Below are positions 23,814 through 31,983 of a DNA stretch of 32,130 bases, piece by piece. The translations under genes were made by a program, and so were the position numbers. The notes beneath the pieces are model-generated. The model was given only the letters and a program-made list of their open reading frames with translations. It did no database searches and was not told the origin of the DNA. How positions within the stretch are numbered: the first letter of the stretch is position 1; the number at the start of each line of letters is the position of its first letter. The DNA is from JAZOTM01 sp045657625 (lineage in GTDB: Bacteria > Bacillota > Clostridia > Lachnospirales > Lachnospiraceae). Where the stretch lies: positions 1-32,130 of the forward strand of contig JAZOTM010000037.1 of NCBI GenBank assembly GCA_045657625.1, in the 5' to 3' direction.

Positions 23814-24929
23814 ATGTCCATTGCTATTTACACATTCACCCATAAAAAATTCGACGTACCTATGGATCCCATGTATATCCCCCTTCAAGTGGGAAGCGAA
23901 GGCAAAGAATCCTTCGGATACATGCAGGATAACGTGGGCGAAAATATTTCAGCCTTGAATTGCTACTATAGCGAACTCACTGGCTTTTATTGGGTGTGGA
24001 AACACGATACTTCCCATTCTTATATCGGCACTTGTCATTACAGACGTTATTTATTAAATGAGAAAAACTATATTTTTACAGAACAAGAACTTCTATCTCT
24101 ATTACAGGATTATGATGTTATCACCACCAAACGCGTAGTGCTAAACTACAGCTATCACGAGGCCTTTTCTGCCAATCACAATATCGCTGCCTTAGACTGC
24201 ACCGGAGAAGTGATTCACGACCTTTATCCGGAATACTACGCCAATTATGTAAAACTGGTAAATGGAAAAGAAACCTACTTTGGCAATATGTTAATCACAA
24301 GCAAAGCACACTTTGCTTCCTATTGCAGTTGGTTGTTTACCATCTTTGCAGAGGTTGAAAAAAGAATCAATTTAGATACCGATGAAGATGCTTATCACAA
24401 ACGGGTGTTAGGCTTTATTTCTGAATTTCTTTTACAGGTTTGGCTTGTGACCAATCATCTCTCCGTCAAAGAATGTAAAGTTGGTATGTTGGGCGAAAAA
24501 AAGGAAGTCACCGAACTCAAAAACGACTTAGCCGCTTTTTTTGCAAAAAAAGACATTGCCGGCGCCAAGAAGCACTTCTTGGAATTCCGTCAAAAACGTC
24601 CGGACGTATTAATGGAAGCTTCGGATATTACCGGTGAGTTGCATTTAGCCATGCAGGTGATTTCCACCTGCGAATTGGAACATCTCCATCAATCCCCTTC
24701 CACACTGGATTTATGTAATGACTTTTCCGAACTTATGCAACGTTTTTCCAAGCTCAACCAAATTGTTGGGCGGATTTTGGACCAAGAGGCTAAGGAAGAA
24801 GATTACCTTTTTTTACACTTGAAAAAATACTCAAAAGAGTCTATCTTTGTATCGACGATGCTTCGTGGCCTTTCCCAAGAGGAAGGAGCATCTACTGCGA
24901 ATTCCATATTTGAAAGGATGACATCATGA
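23814..24929 (+). CDS. DUF4422 (glycosyltransferase-like) protein
   Basis: A 371-residue protein whose first 240 residues match the DUF4422 layout: IAIYTFTHKKFDVP, then PLQVGSE, NISALNCYYSELTGFYWVWKH, IGTCHYRRYL and later FGNMLITSKAHF and RVLGFISEFLL. DUF4422 domains occur in capsule and exopolysaccharide clusters and are regarded as glycosyltransferases. The C-terminal 130 residues are helical and not recognised. AGGAG precedes the ATG by 6 bases. It overlaps the AEC permease by 4 bases (ATGA), so the two are coupled. The 172-base divergent gap to the GT2 gene must hold promoters for both directions; TATAAA near 23773 is a possible -10 for this gene. Confidence 0.88.
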   Translation: MSIAIYTFTHKKFDVPMDPMYIPLQVGSEGKESFGYMQDNVGENISALNCYYSELTGFYWVWKHDTSHSYIGTCHYRRYLLNEKNYIFTEQELLSLLQDYDVITTKRVVLNYSYHEAFSANHNIAALDCTGEVIHDLYPEYYANYVKLVNGKETYFGNMLITSKAHFASYCSWLFTIFAEVEKRINLDTDEDAYHKRVLGFISEFLLQVWLVTNHLSVKECKVGMLGEKKEVTELKNDLAAFFAKKDIAGAKKHFLEFRQKRPDVLMEASDITGELHLAMQVISTCELEHLHQSPSTLDLCNDFSELMQRFSKLNQIVGRILDQEAKEEDYLFLHLKKYSKESIFVSTMLRGLSQEEGASTANSIFERMTS

Positions 24930-25870
24930 ACAACTTACTTTTCAGTTTAAATGCCACTATGCCGGTTTTTTTACTTATGGTATTAGGCTATTTTTTACAT
25001 CGTATCCATTGGATCAACGACGATTTTGCATCGAAATTAAATCAATTCGTTTTCCGACTTCCTTTACCAATTTTGGTATTCTCCCAACTGTCTGTAACAG
25101 ATTTCAAAGCAACTTGGGACGGCAAATTCTTAGCTTTCTGTTTTTCCGTAACAGTTCTTAGTATTACCCTTTGTTTTTTGCTTTCCAAATTCGTAAAAAA
25201 CAAACATTCCCGTGGAGAATTTATACAAGGCGCCTACCGAAGCAGCGCTGCTTTGCTGGGAATTGCTTATATTCAGAATATCTACGGAAGTGCAGAAATG
25301 TCCGGACTGATGATTTTGGGAAGTGTACCTCTGTATAACATCATGGCTGTCATCGTTTTGACTTTAACTTCAGAAGAGGCCGAAGGTTTAAACAAAGACA
25401 CCATCAAAAAGAGTTTGCTTGGCATTTGCAAAAATCCGATTATCATCGGCATTCTTTTTGGATTTCTTTGGTCCATTTTACAAATTCCCATGCCTTCCAT
25501 CTTATACACGGTAATCACTGATTTGGGGGCTACTGCCACTCCACTCGGACTGATGGCTTTGGGTGCCAGCATTGATTTCCAGAAGGTTTCCGGAAAAATT
25601 CTTCCGGCACTTGCAGCAACCTTCTTGAAGTTAATCGGACTTCCGGCTATCTTTTTACCAATTGCCATCTTCCTTGGATTCCGAGACCAAGAACTTGTTG
25701 CCATTTTGATTATGCTTGGTTCTGCCACCACGGTTAGCTGTTTTGTTATGGCGAAAAACATGGGACACGAAGGAACCATTTCCAGTACAACTGTCATGTT
25801 AACCACGGTGCTAAGTGCTTTCACCTTGACTACATGGGTGTATATACTTCGTACCATGGCATTGATATAG
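24926..25870 (+). CDS. AEC family transporter (auxin efflux carrier type)
   Basis: A 314-residue membrane protein with about ten hydrophobic segments in two halves, the usual AEC layout (MPVFLLMVLGYFLHRI at the start; PLGLMALGASIDF in the middle; LGSATTVSCFVMAKNMG late). Bacterial members export or import carboxylates such as malate, or act as amino-acid permeases; substrate is unknown here. Its start overlaps the DUF4422 stop by 4 bases, an unusual partner for this transporter family. A perfect hairpin terminator follows 30 bases after the stop. Confidence 0.9.
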   Translation: MNNLLFSLNATMPVFLLMVLGYFLHRIHWINDDFASKLNQFVFRLPLPILVFSQLSVTDFKATWDGKFLAFCFSVTVLSITLCFLLSKFVKNKHSRGEFIQGAYRSSAALLGIAYIQNIYGSAEMSGLMILGSVPLYNIMAVIVLTLTSEEAEGLNKDTIKKSLLGICKNPIIIGILFGFLWSILQIPMPSILYTVITDLGATATPLGLMALGASIDFQKVSGKILPALAATFLKLIGLPAIFLPIAIFLGFRDQELVAILIMLGSATTVSCFVMAKNMGHEGTISSTTVMLTTVLSAFTLTTWVYILRTMALI

Positions 25871-25899
25871 TACAAAAAAATACATACTCTCAACTTAAC

Positions 25900-25937
25900 A
25901 AAAAAAGATTTGAAGCTGACACTTCAAATCTTTTTTT
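25900..25937. terminator. Bidirectional terminator
   Basis: AAAAAAGATTTGAAG (25901-25915) pairs perfectly with 25922-25936 around a 6-nt loop, flanked by A-run and T-run on both strands. It serves both the AEC gene (plus) and the ChbG-like gene (minus). Confidence 0.9.
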
Positions 25938-25958
25938 ACGAGTAAATAAACCTATTCT

Positions 25959-26720
25959 TTATACCTGCGCGTAAGTAATCAATTCTACGCCCTGCATTTC
26001 CAGCCACTCTGCTGTTTCTTTCGCACAAAGCATGGCCACTTCCTTGGTACGATTTACCGTCAAAGACGAAGTACGCAAAATAAAATCGTCCAAGTAACCC
26101 GGATGGCACACAAAGACATTTGGCATATCTTCTCTTGCCTCTGCCACAGCACGTTTTAGTGCCTCAAAAGGCTCATAATCCGGTTTCATGCTTTCCATAT
26201 TGCATGCCGCAATATCTTTTCCACGGAATTTTCCTATTTTATCCATAGGAGTCATAGCATTTAATGGTAACTCATACTTTTCTGCCACAATGCGAAGCGC
26301 TTCGCTTAAATTCTTACTTGCGATGGCATGGGCTTCAAAGTATCCGGGTTGCTGTCCGGTCAATTCCACAAAACGATGATACTGTGCTTCTACTTCCAAT
26401 ACCGCCTGTTCAATGTCCACCAAATCCTTTCCCTTTTGAAAGGCTTCCCGATGAGCACGACTGGATAAAAAATTACCATTTTCATCTAAAAGACTTGGTA
26501 TTTTTGCAGGATCCGCACAAGGTTTTCCCAAACACACATTGGTGTGCTGTCCAACGCAAATCCCAGTCCCTTCTAACAAGGAAAGGCCATGGGCTGCTGC
26601 CGGCATATTTGGCATCAACCCCGCACTGCCAATCAATCCATCTTTTACAGACTTTTCAATTCCATAATTGACAGCCTCACTATATCCAATATCATCCGCT
26701 CTCAGAATCAAACGAATCAT
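25959..26720 (-). CDS. ChbG/YdjC-type carbohydrate deacetylase
   Basis: A 253-residue metal-dependent deacetylase family protein; ChbG removes an acetyl group from chitobiose derivatives. Visible motifs are RADDIGYSEAVNYGI (catalytic and metal Asp pair, residues 9-10), CVGQHTNV (metal His) and YFEAHAIASKN (second His region), followed by VFVCHPGYLDD. The true start is the ATG at 26720, which overlaps the PTS stop codon by 4 bases (ATGA) and has GGAGG upstream inside the PTS gene; the frame runs further up but only inside that gene. It is coupled to the PTS permease, so an acetylated or chitooligosaccharide-like sugar is plausible as PTS substrate, by inference. Confidence 0.92.
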   Translation of the reverse strand: MIRLILRADDIGYSEAVNYGIEKSVKDGLIGSAGLMPNMPAAAHGLSLLEGTGICVGQHTNVCLGKPCADPAKIPSLLDENGNFLSSRAHREAFQKGKDLVDIEQAVLEVEAQYHRFVELTGQQPGYFEAHAIASKNLSEALRIVAEKYELPLNAMTPMDKIGKFRGKDIAACNMESMKPDYEPFEALKRAVAEAREDMPNVFVCHPGYLDDFILRTSSLTVNRTKEVAMLCAKETAEWLEMQGVELITYAQV

Positions 26721-28129
26721 GCTGCTTCCTCCAATTGTTCCTTTGTAAATCCAATCATATAGGTAAGTACGGCACTCACACCAAAGGCAATTGCAACACC
26801 AATACAACCATTGATAATGTTTGCTTTTCCTCCTGCTACGTAGTTCAAAACTGCCAAGAAATTGGTGGCACCCATTACATACGTACCTACATGCGTGATT
26901 CCTGCATAAAGTCCTCCGCAGAAACCACCAATCATCATAGCAATAAATGGTCTCTTATATTTAATACCAATTCCAAACAACACCGGTTCTGTCACACCGC
27001 CTAAAATTGCGGATGCAAAGTAACCCAATGCCAACGTTTTTTCATTTTTGTCCTTTAATCTTAAGAACGCTCCAAGGGCCATTCCAAATGCTGCCCAAGT
27101 TGCATATCCGCCTGCTGTTAAAACAAAGGTATCTACACCGGTGGACATCATGGTAGTAATACCAAATACAATCAATACCTGATGCATACCGGTCATTACC
27201 AAGAACTCCCACAAACCAGCCACAAGTGCTACTGCTAAGAATCCGCCAAAGTCACCAAATACAATTAAACCATTTCCGATTAAATCACCAAGTCTTCCAC
27301 CAAGGGGTGCCAATAAGCAAAACTCAATTGGAAGAACAATCACCATTGTTAAGAATGGCGTAAATACAGTGGATAACATATCCGGCATGTATTTTGCCAA
27401 GAAATCCCAAACAATCTTTACTACCGGAATCGTAAGTAAAATCGGAAGAACCGTCTGACCGTAAGTATTTAAAGGTGCCGGAATTCCATATACGGAAAAA
27501 CTGGCGCCCTCAGTGCCTGCCAATGTCACAAAATCAGGTACTAATAAAATACTTGCAGTCAAAAGTCCCATTACCGGATTCAGTCCAATTTTCTTTGCTG
27601 CTGTATATCCCAAATAAATGGGTAAAAAATAGAAGAAGGCACTATACATAAATGAGCAAAGTAAATATAAACTGCTGGTATCAGAAATCACACCCAAAAG
27701 ATCCGGGCCAAGTACCACCTGGATGGTTTTAAACATGGCTGCTGCCATCATGGCCGGAATCATCGGTGTCATGGAACCTGCCAAATAATCTAAAATCGCT
27801 TTTCCTACACCGGCAAAGGTCCATTTGGTCTTTTCCTTTGGTGCATCTAAATTTTCATCTACGGCATCCTGCTGTGCCATACCGGTGAGCTTGCATAACT
27901 CTTCATATACTTTTGTTACGTTTTGTCCAACGATAACCTGATACTGTGCGCCGGCGTCATTTACCCCAAGCACACCATCAATCTTTTTGATTTCCTCCGG
28001 ATTTAAAACACTCTTATCCTTCAGATTAAATCTTAATCTCGTAATACAATGAGTCACAAAAGAAATGTTTTCCGTCCCTCCAACGGCTTCCAAAACTTCC
28101 TTTGCGATACGACCATTATCAATCGCCAT
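26717..28129 (-). CDS. PTS sugar permease EIIBC (glucose/beta-glucoside type)
   Basis: A 470-residue phosphotransferase permease that takes up and phosphorylates a sugar. The N-terminal 80 residues are an EIIB domain with the phosphorylated Cys in FVTHCITRLRF (near residue 28), and KIDGVLGVNDAGAQYQVIVG follows as in beta-glucoside EIIB. The rest is a membrane EIIC domain of about ten segments with GVTEPVLFG. No EIIA domain is attached or encoded nearby, so phosphate must come from an EIIA elsewhere. AGGAGG stands 5 bases before the ATG. It forms an operon with the ChbG-like gene, divergent from the RpiR regulator, with a TTGACT-17-TATAGT promoter at 28272-28300. Confidence 0.94.
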   Translation of the reverse strand: MAIDNGRIAKEVLEAVGGTENISFVTHCITRLRFNLKDKSVLNPEEIKKIDGVLGVNDAGAQYQVIVGQNVTKVYEELCKLTGMAQQDAVDENLDAPKEKTKWTFAGVGKAILDYLAGSMTPMIPAMMAAAMFKTIQVVLGPDLLGVISDTSSLYLLCSFMYSAFFYFLPIYLGYTAAKKIGLNPVMGLLTASILLVPDFVTLAGTEGASFSVYGIPAPLNTYGQTVLPILLTIPVVKIVWDFLAKYMPDMLSTVFTPFLTMVIVLPIEFCLLAPLGGRLGDLIGNGLIVFGDFGGFLAVALVAGLWEFLVMTGMHQVLIVFGITTMMSTGVDTFVLTAGGYATWAAFGMALGAFLRLKDKNEKTLALGYFASAILGGVTEPVLFGIGIKYKRPFIAMMIGGFCGGLYAGITHVGTYVMGATNFLAVLNYVAGGKANIINGCIGVAIAFGVSAVLTYMIGFTKEQLEEAA

Positions 28130-28142
28130 TTTGTCCTCCTAT

Positions 28143-28334
28143 TTTGAATCGTCATTCATTCAAATCCCACTTGATGAACTTTGATTCTCCCTGTAAAATC
28201 CTAATTTTCGGCTTTTTCAACGAGTTGATCAGACTCTTTTCCAACTTGGACTTCTTTCTTGCCTTGCAATAACTATATTCTTTTTTGAATGATTAGTCAA
28301 TATGGTTTTTAAAAATATTGAATTATCATTCAAT
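28143..28334. promoter_or_regulatory. PTS operon promoter and TTGAAT/ATTCAA palindromes
   Basis: On the minus strand TTGACT (28300-28295) and TATAGT (28277-28272) are 17 bases apart. Three inverted repeats built from the same half-site lie around it: TTTGAAT-N8-ATTCAAA (28143-28164), TTGA-N8-TCAA (28285-28300, over the -35 box) and the perfect ATTGAAT-TATC-ATTCAAT (28317-28334). They are good candidates for operators of the divergent RpiR-family protein. Confidence 0.55.
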
Positions 28335-28369
28335 TTCGTGTACCATGGAGTCAGAGAAATGAAGCAAAT

Positions 28370-28552
28370 GAAAAGGGTGGGGGCGGAAAACTTTCCTCCG
28401 CAATTCGAAAAACTACCATGTGGCGACCGCCACATGAGTAAAATACGGCGGAATCGTACTGCCAAGCTAGCTTGGTGATACGATTCACCCGTATTTTCCC
28501 ATGTCACAAAGTGACATGGGAGTTTTCGAATTTCTCGCAGTCCCACCTTTTC
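28370..28552. repeat. Cloverleaf-like multi-hairpin inverted-repeat element
   Basis: Nested and side-by-side inverted repeats use nearly all of 183 bases. P1: 28370-28381 with 28542-28552. A side hairpin: 28383-28387 with 28397-28401. P2: AATTCGAAAAACT (28402-28414) with 28521-28532 (one bulge). Inside P2 lie three arms: P3 CATGTGGC/GCCACATG (28417-28436), P4 AAAATACGG with CCGTATTTT (28440-28497) continuing through GAATCGTA/TACGATTC to the palindrome CCAAGCTAGCTTGG, and P5 CCCATGTCAC/GTGACATGGG with loop AAA (28498-28520). P4, P5 and the P2 right arm abut without gaps. It lies between the PTS promoter region and the rpiR start. No transposase or ORF fits it. It may be a MITE-like insertion or a structured leader RNA. 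Confidence 0.85.
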
Positions 28553-28611
28553 CTACTATTTTCTATCCCCTATCTTCTCTACAAGAATAAAGTCACAAGA
28601 GGTAACAGATC

Positions 28612-29391
28612 ATGACAATATTTGAACTCATGGATTCCAAACGAAATACGTATTCCAAGAATGACTTACGTATTTACAACAATATAAAAAAATTCCCGGA
28701 TGCCTATGCCACCCTTTCTTTTACGGAGCTGATTGAAGAAACCGGATTTTCTCAGGCTTCCCTTACACGCTTCGCCAAAAAAATAGGCTTCAATGGCTTC
28801 CAGGAATTTCAATATCAATTTATTCAAGATTACAATTCCAGACATGAACATCGTCAACTTTCCCGTTCTGAAGTTTACGGTGAATTATTGACTTTGACAG
28901 AAAAGCAATTAAAAGAAGAACTCATTCACAATCTTTGTGCACGCATACAAGCCAGTCACAAAGTGTATTTCAGCGGTACCAGTTTGGCTCGTATGCCCGC
29001 GGAATACTTAGATATCAGTTTAAAAATCATTGGCTACACCAACACGGAATTTTTACCGGTAGACATCCTCTACGGGCATGCTACAAAAGAAGATACCCTC
29101 ATTTTCTTCTCTGCTCATACCGGTATTCTGGCAACAGATTTTATGGAACGCATCAAAAGACACAATGCAACGCCCCATATGATTTTAGTCACCATGAATC
29201 CAAAACATAGCCTACGCAAATATTTTGATGAGGTCATTCTTTTACCGGATATCAGTAGTAGTTACATCGACCAATCCGTTGTATCTGATACCTTTTCCTT
29301 TTTCATGCTCATCGACTTAATCATGAATCGTATGAACCAGCTCAATGCTGAAAAGGAAGATGGCGAAAACCGCGGCATTCACATTTACTAA
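28612..29391 (+). CDS. RpiR/MurR family transcriptional regulator
   Basis: A 259-residue regulator with an N-terminal helix-turn-helix (about 20-75; recognition region ETGFSQASLTRFAKKIGFNGF) and a C-terminal SIS domain that binds a phosphosugar (VYFSGTSLARM, LIFFSAHTG, HMILVTMN). It is divergent from the PTS/ChbG operon, so it most likely controls that operon in response to its phosphorylated sugar; whether it activates or represses cannot be read. The ribosome binding site is AGAGG, about 9 bases before the ATG. The cloverleaf element ends 60 bases upstream and should lie in or next to its leader. No terminator is evident before the convergent hydrolase remnant. Confidence 0.92.
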   Translation: MTIFELMDSKRNTYSKNDLRIYNNIKKFPDAYATLSFTELIEETGFSQASLTRFAKKIGFNGFQEFQYQFIQDYNSRHEHRQLSRSEVYGELLTLTEKQLKEELIHNLCARIQASHKVYFSGTSLARMPAEYLDISLKIIGYTNTEFLPVDILYGHATKEDTLIFFSAHTGILATDFMERIKRHNATPHMILVTMNPKHSLRKYFDEVILLPDISSSYIDQSVVSDTFSFFMLIDLIMNRMNQLNAEKEDGENRGIHIY

Positions 29392-29412
29392 GCAATTGCT
29401 TTTTCTACACGA

Positions 29413-29810
29413 TTACTGCAGTTTTTGCATAAAGGCCTCCACCGCCTGACATACCATTTCCAGATGCTTGTCATAACAATGGGTATCCCCGGGAATTTCT
29501 ACTAAATAGGCATCCTTGTATAGGGTTACAAACTTCTGGGACACCGCAAAAGGAACTGCCTCATCTGCGGTTCCATGCACAAATAGCGTTAGTTTTCCAA
29601 AACCCTTTACGATTTCTTCTACGTAAAGGGTTTGTGCTACACGCACATAATCCCCACTCAATTTACCACTTTCCATAGCATCCAACTCCACCGGCACATG
29701 TACCGGATCAAAGGTTCTACCCAACAATTCGCCTTGGGAATGGCCACAAAGATACACTTCGCATGCAATTGGATTCCATCATCCTCAATATAAAACTCTT
29801 TGCGTTCCAT
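29413..29810 (-). pseudogene. Decayed alpha/beta hydrolase gene
   Basis: Three pieces of an alpha/beta hydrolase of normal size (about 250 residues) are joined by deletions. A good start (ATG at 29810 with AAGGGG upstream) encodes MERKEFYIEDDGIQLHA. Then the reading frame breaks and resumes in another frame as EVYLCGHSQGE, the nucleophile-elbow motif with Ser. That runs directly into LLGRTFDPVHVP, skipping the residues that normally separate these segments. The C-terminal part with Asp (VHGTADEAVPF) and His (GDTHCYDKH) of the triad is intact. The open frame from 29757 to 29413 (114 residues) cannot make a complete fold. It is the last gene of a minus-strand run after the histidine phosphatase. 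Confidence 0.8.
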
Positions 29811-29845
29811 GTTTTACCCCTTTTCTGCTTCCCTTTTTTCAGTAC

Positions 29846-30475
29846 CTACCAATTCTTTTGAAATCCTTTGGTTAAAAATTCATAGGTATCCTTTTTTCCA
29901 TCTTCGGACAAAAAAATCTCCACAATGGCACAATTATTAAAATCTACATCCCAATACGCGCTGCGCTCTGCCTTTGCCAAATAGGAAAAAATACCATGAC
30001 TGGTGGCTCCATGTGAAACCAAAAGCACCACATCCTCCTTTTTCCATTCCTCGGCTACCATTCGACTTCGTAATTTTTCAATCAAAATGCCAACTCGTTC
30101 CATGGCATCCTCATAGGATTCTCCACCGTCCGGCGGAATGTAAGTCTCCGGATGCTCAAAAAAACAATCCATAAACTCCGGTGCCACTTCTTCCACAATC
30201 TGTGTTTCCAATACCCCAAAACACATTTCAATCAATTCCGGTGCTACTTCTATCTCTTCCATTGGAATTCCACTGACCAAATGGCCCGTTTCCATTGCTC
30301 TTCCCAAAGGACTACTAATCACCTTGGTAATCTGTATACCTTGCTCTTTTAACGCTACTCCTGTTTTCTTTGCCTGTTCTCTACCTACCTCATTTAAGGG
30401 AATGTCCGTACTTCCCTGCAAGCGTTTCTGTACATTTAAATCGGTCTGTCCATGTCGCATTAATAATAGTCGCAC
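29846..30475 (-). CDS. Histidine phosphatase family protein (phosphoglycerate mutase-like)
   Basis: A 209-residue enzyme of the histidine phosphatase superfamily, which works through a phospho-His. The N-terminal LLMRHGQTDLN carries the catalytic RHG; Arg in SSPLGRAMET and His in LLVSHGATSHG complete the phosphate pocket. The start is a GTG at 30475, because the next ATG lies inside the RHG motif. Broad members dephosphorylate sugar phosphates, nucleotides or alpha-ribazole phosphate; the substrate is unknown. It lies 49 bases downstream of the AmmeMemoRadiSam fusion gene and 35 bases before the hydrolase remnant, in one probable operon. Confidence 0.93.
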   Translation of the reverse strand: MRLLLMRHGQTDLNVQKRLQGSTDIPLNEVGREQAKKTGVALKEQGIQITKVISSPLGRAMETGHLVSGIPMEEIEVAPELIEMCFGVLETQIVEEVAPEFMDCFFEHPETYIPPDGGESYEDAMERVGILIEKLRSRMVAEEWKKEDVVLLVSHGATSHGIFSYLAKAERSAYWDVDFNNCAIVEIFLSEDGKKDTYEFLTKGFQKNW

Positions 30476-30524
30476 GTTTTTTTACTCACTTTCTACTACT
30501 TATCTACCTAGAACCCTTCCGTTT

Positions 30525-31913
30525 CTACCCATGTCGTTCCACTTCAAAACGGTATAGTACAATGTTCTTGGCATCTTTTTCAATACCGGCTTTTTCTTTT
30601 GCGATTTCCAGCTGCAATTCCACGGTATCCACACCTTCCAAATCCGGCAAAAGCAAACCTTGCTTGTCCTTTTGACGTACAATCACACCATAACGTTTTG
30701 GATCCAATTCCGCTTCACTTGAAATTTCTTCCGGTGCTGTCAGTACATCCACCTTTATCTCAAGGCTATCCAGTTCCCGCTCTGTAATCGGTAAAAAGCG
30801 TGGATCTCTGGTAGATGCAGCAATGGCATTTCCAATAATTTCCTCAGCCAAATTCTTCTGAATCGGTGCTGTCGTCCCAATACAGCCTCGCAGCTTGCCA
30901 TCTTTATGAATTGACACAAAGGCTCCGGCCTTTTCCTGCAGCATTTCTTTTGGTAAAGTTTCCTCCGCTGTAATCACCTTTTCTTCCTTAACAAAGCTTT
31001 CAATCGAAGCCCTTGCTAAGGAAACATATGCATCTTCCTGTTTCTTTTTTTCTAAAAAGGCTGCTATTCTTTTTGCTTCATACACCTGATAAAAATCTCG
31101 ATTTTCATCCTCTTCCGTCACTATAAAACTGCAAATTCCATAACCTACCCCAAAAGGTCCTTCATAACTTAACTTTTCATGAGCCAAAGCCTTTTTGTCT
31201 AAGGCTCCTGCCATCATGGTAAAACTGCCATGCCCACATTCTGCAGATTTTTCCATAAGGGATTTTGAAAAGGTCAATAACTGCCCAAAATCTCCTCTTC
31301 CCATGATTTCCATTAGCAGATCATCATACGCCGGTCCCTCCGGTGCAAATCCGTAAGGTCCTTCTTCCTTTAATTTATGGGATAAATCCCCACTGGCAAT
31401 TACCACTGTGCTTCTATCACAATCTTCAGCCACTTTTTGAATCAACATGCCCAATCGATAGTGATCCGCCATGCTGTTTCCGGACAATCCAATCCGCACC
31501 AAATTAAAATTCTGGTACTCTTTACTGATAAAATAAAGGGGAATCAAGGTTCCATGGTCCAAGGATGCATCCTTTTCTCCATATGTTCCTGCCGGAAATC
31601 CACTGAGGACAGCTTCTTTCATGAGTTTTTCCACAAACTCTGTATCATAGTCCACCCCAAAGGATACCTCCGGAGCTTGAAAGGCTGCCATAGTTCCGGA
31701 GGCTTGCTCTCCCGGTGAAATATGAAAATAGTCGGAGTACATCACCGTATGAGGTGTAACAACAACGATGGTCTCCGGCTCCAATTCTTTGATTTTCCTT
31801 GCTACTTTTTCGTAAGCAATTCTTGTTTTTTCCAGTTTTTGTTCTTCGCCCTTTCCCACTTCCGGTAACAGAATCGGGGGATGCGGTACCATAAATCCAG
31901 CTACAACTGCCAT
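30525..31913 (-). CDS. AmmeMemoRadiSam B-A fusion (MEMO1 domain + AMMECR1 domain)
   Basis: A 462-residue fusion. Residues 1-265 are a MEMO1/LigB-like domain (GFMVPHPPILLPEVG at the start; VIASGDLSHKL; GVGYGICSFIV at its end). Residues from about 285 to 462 are an AMMECR1 domain (PFVSIHK-like AGAFVSIHKDGKLRGCIG; IAASTRDPRF; LEIKVDVL). The two are separate 'system protein B' and 'A' components in many bacteria and occur with a radical SAM enzyme; here they are fused and no radical SAM partner of this type is in the window (pflA is a different family). Biochemical role is unknown. The start is the ATG at 31913 with AAGGA 9 bases upstream, in preference to an upstream TTG. It is the first gene of the operon with the histidine phosphatase. 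Confidence 0.93.
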   Translation of the reverse strand: MAVVAGFMVPHPPILLPEVGKGEEQKLEKTRIAYEKVARKIKELEPETIVVVTPHTVMYSDYFHISPGEQASGTMAAFQAPEVSFGVDYDTEFVEKLMKEAVLSGFPAGTYGEKDASLDHGTLIPLYFISKEYQNFNLVRIGLSGNSMADHYRLGMLIQKVAEDCDRSTVVIASGDLSHKLKEEGPYGFAPEGPAYDDLLMEIMGRGDFGQLLTFSKSLMEKSAECGHGSFTMMAGALDKKALAHEKLSYEGPFGVGYGICSFIVTEEDENRDFYQVYEAKRIAAFLEKKKQEDAYVSLARASIESFVKEEKVITAEETLPKEMLQEKAGAFVSIHKDGKLRGCIGTTAPIQKNLAEEIIGNAIAASTRDPRFLPITERELDSLEIKVDVLTAPEEISSEAELDPKRYGVIVRQKDKQGLLLPDLEGVDTVELQLEIAKEKAGIEKDAKNIVLYRFEVERHG

Positions 31914-31983
31914 GTCTATTATTCCTTTTCTATGATTCAAATATTCTCTCTTTTTATGATATTTCTTTTCCGTCTAAAAATCT

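Noticed and set aside
25282..25893. 203-codon minus-strand ORF inside the AEC transporter
   Set aside because: It is a shadow of the transporter gene, which has clear membrane segments, a coupled start and a terminator.
28229..28546. 105-codon minus-strand ORF between the PTS and rpiR genes
   Set aside because: It runs through the inverted-repeat element and the PTS promoter, has no ribosome binding site and looks like no protein family.
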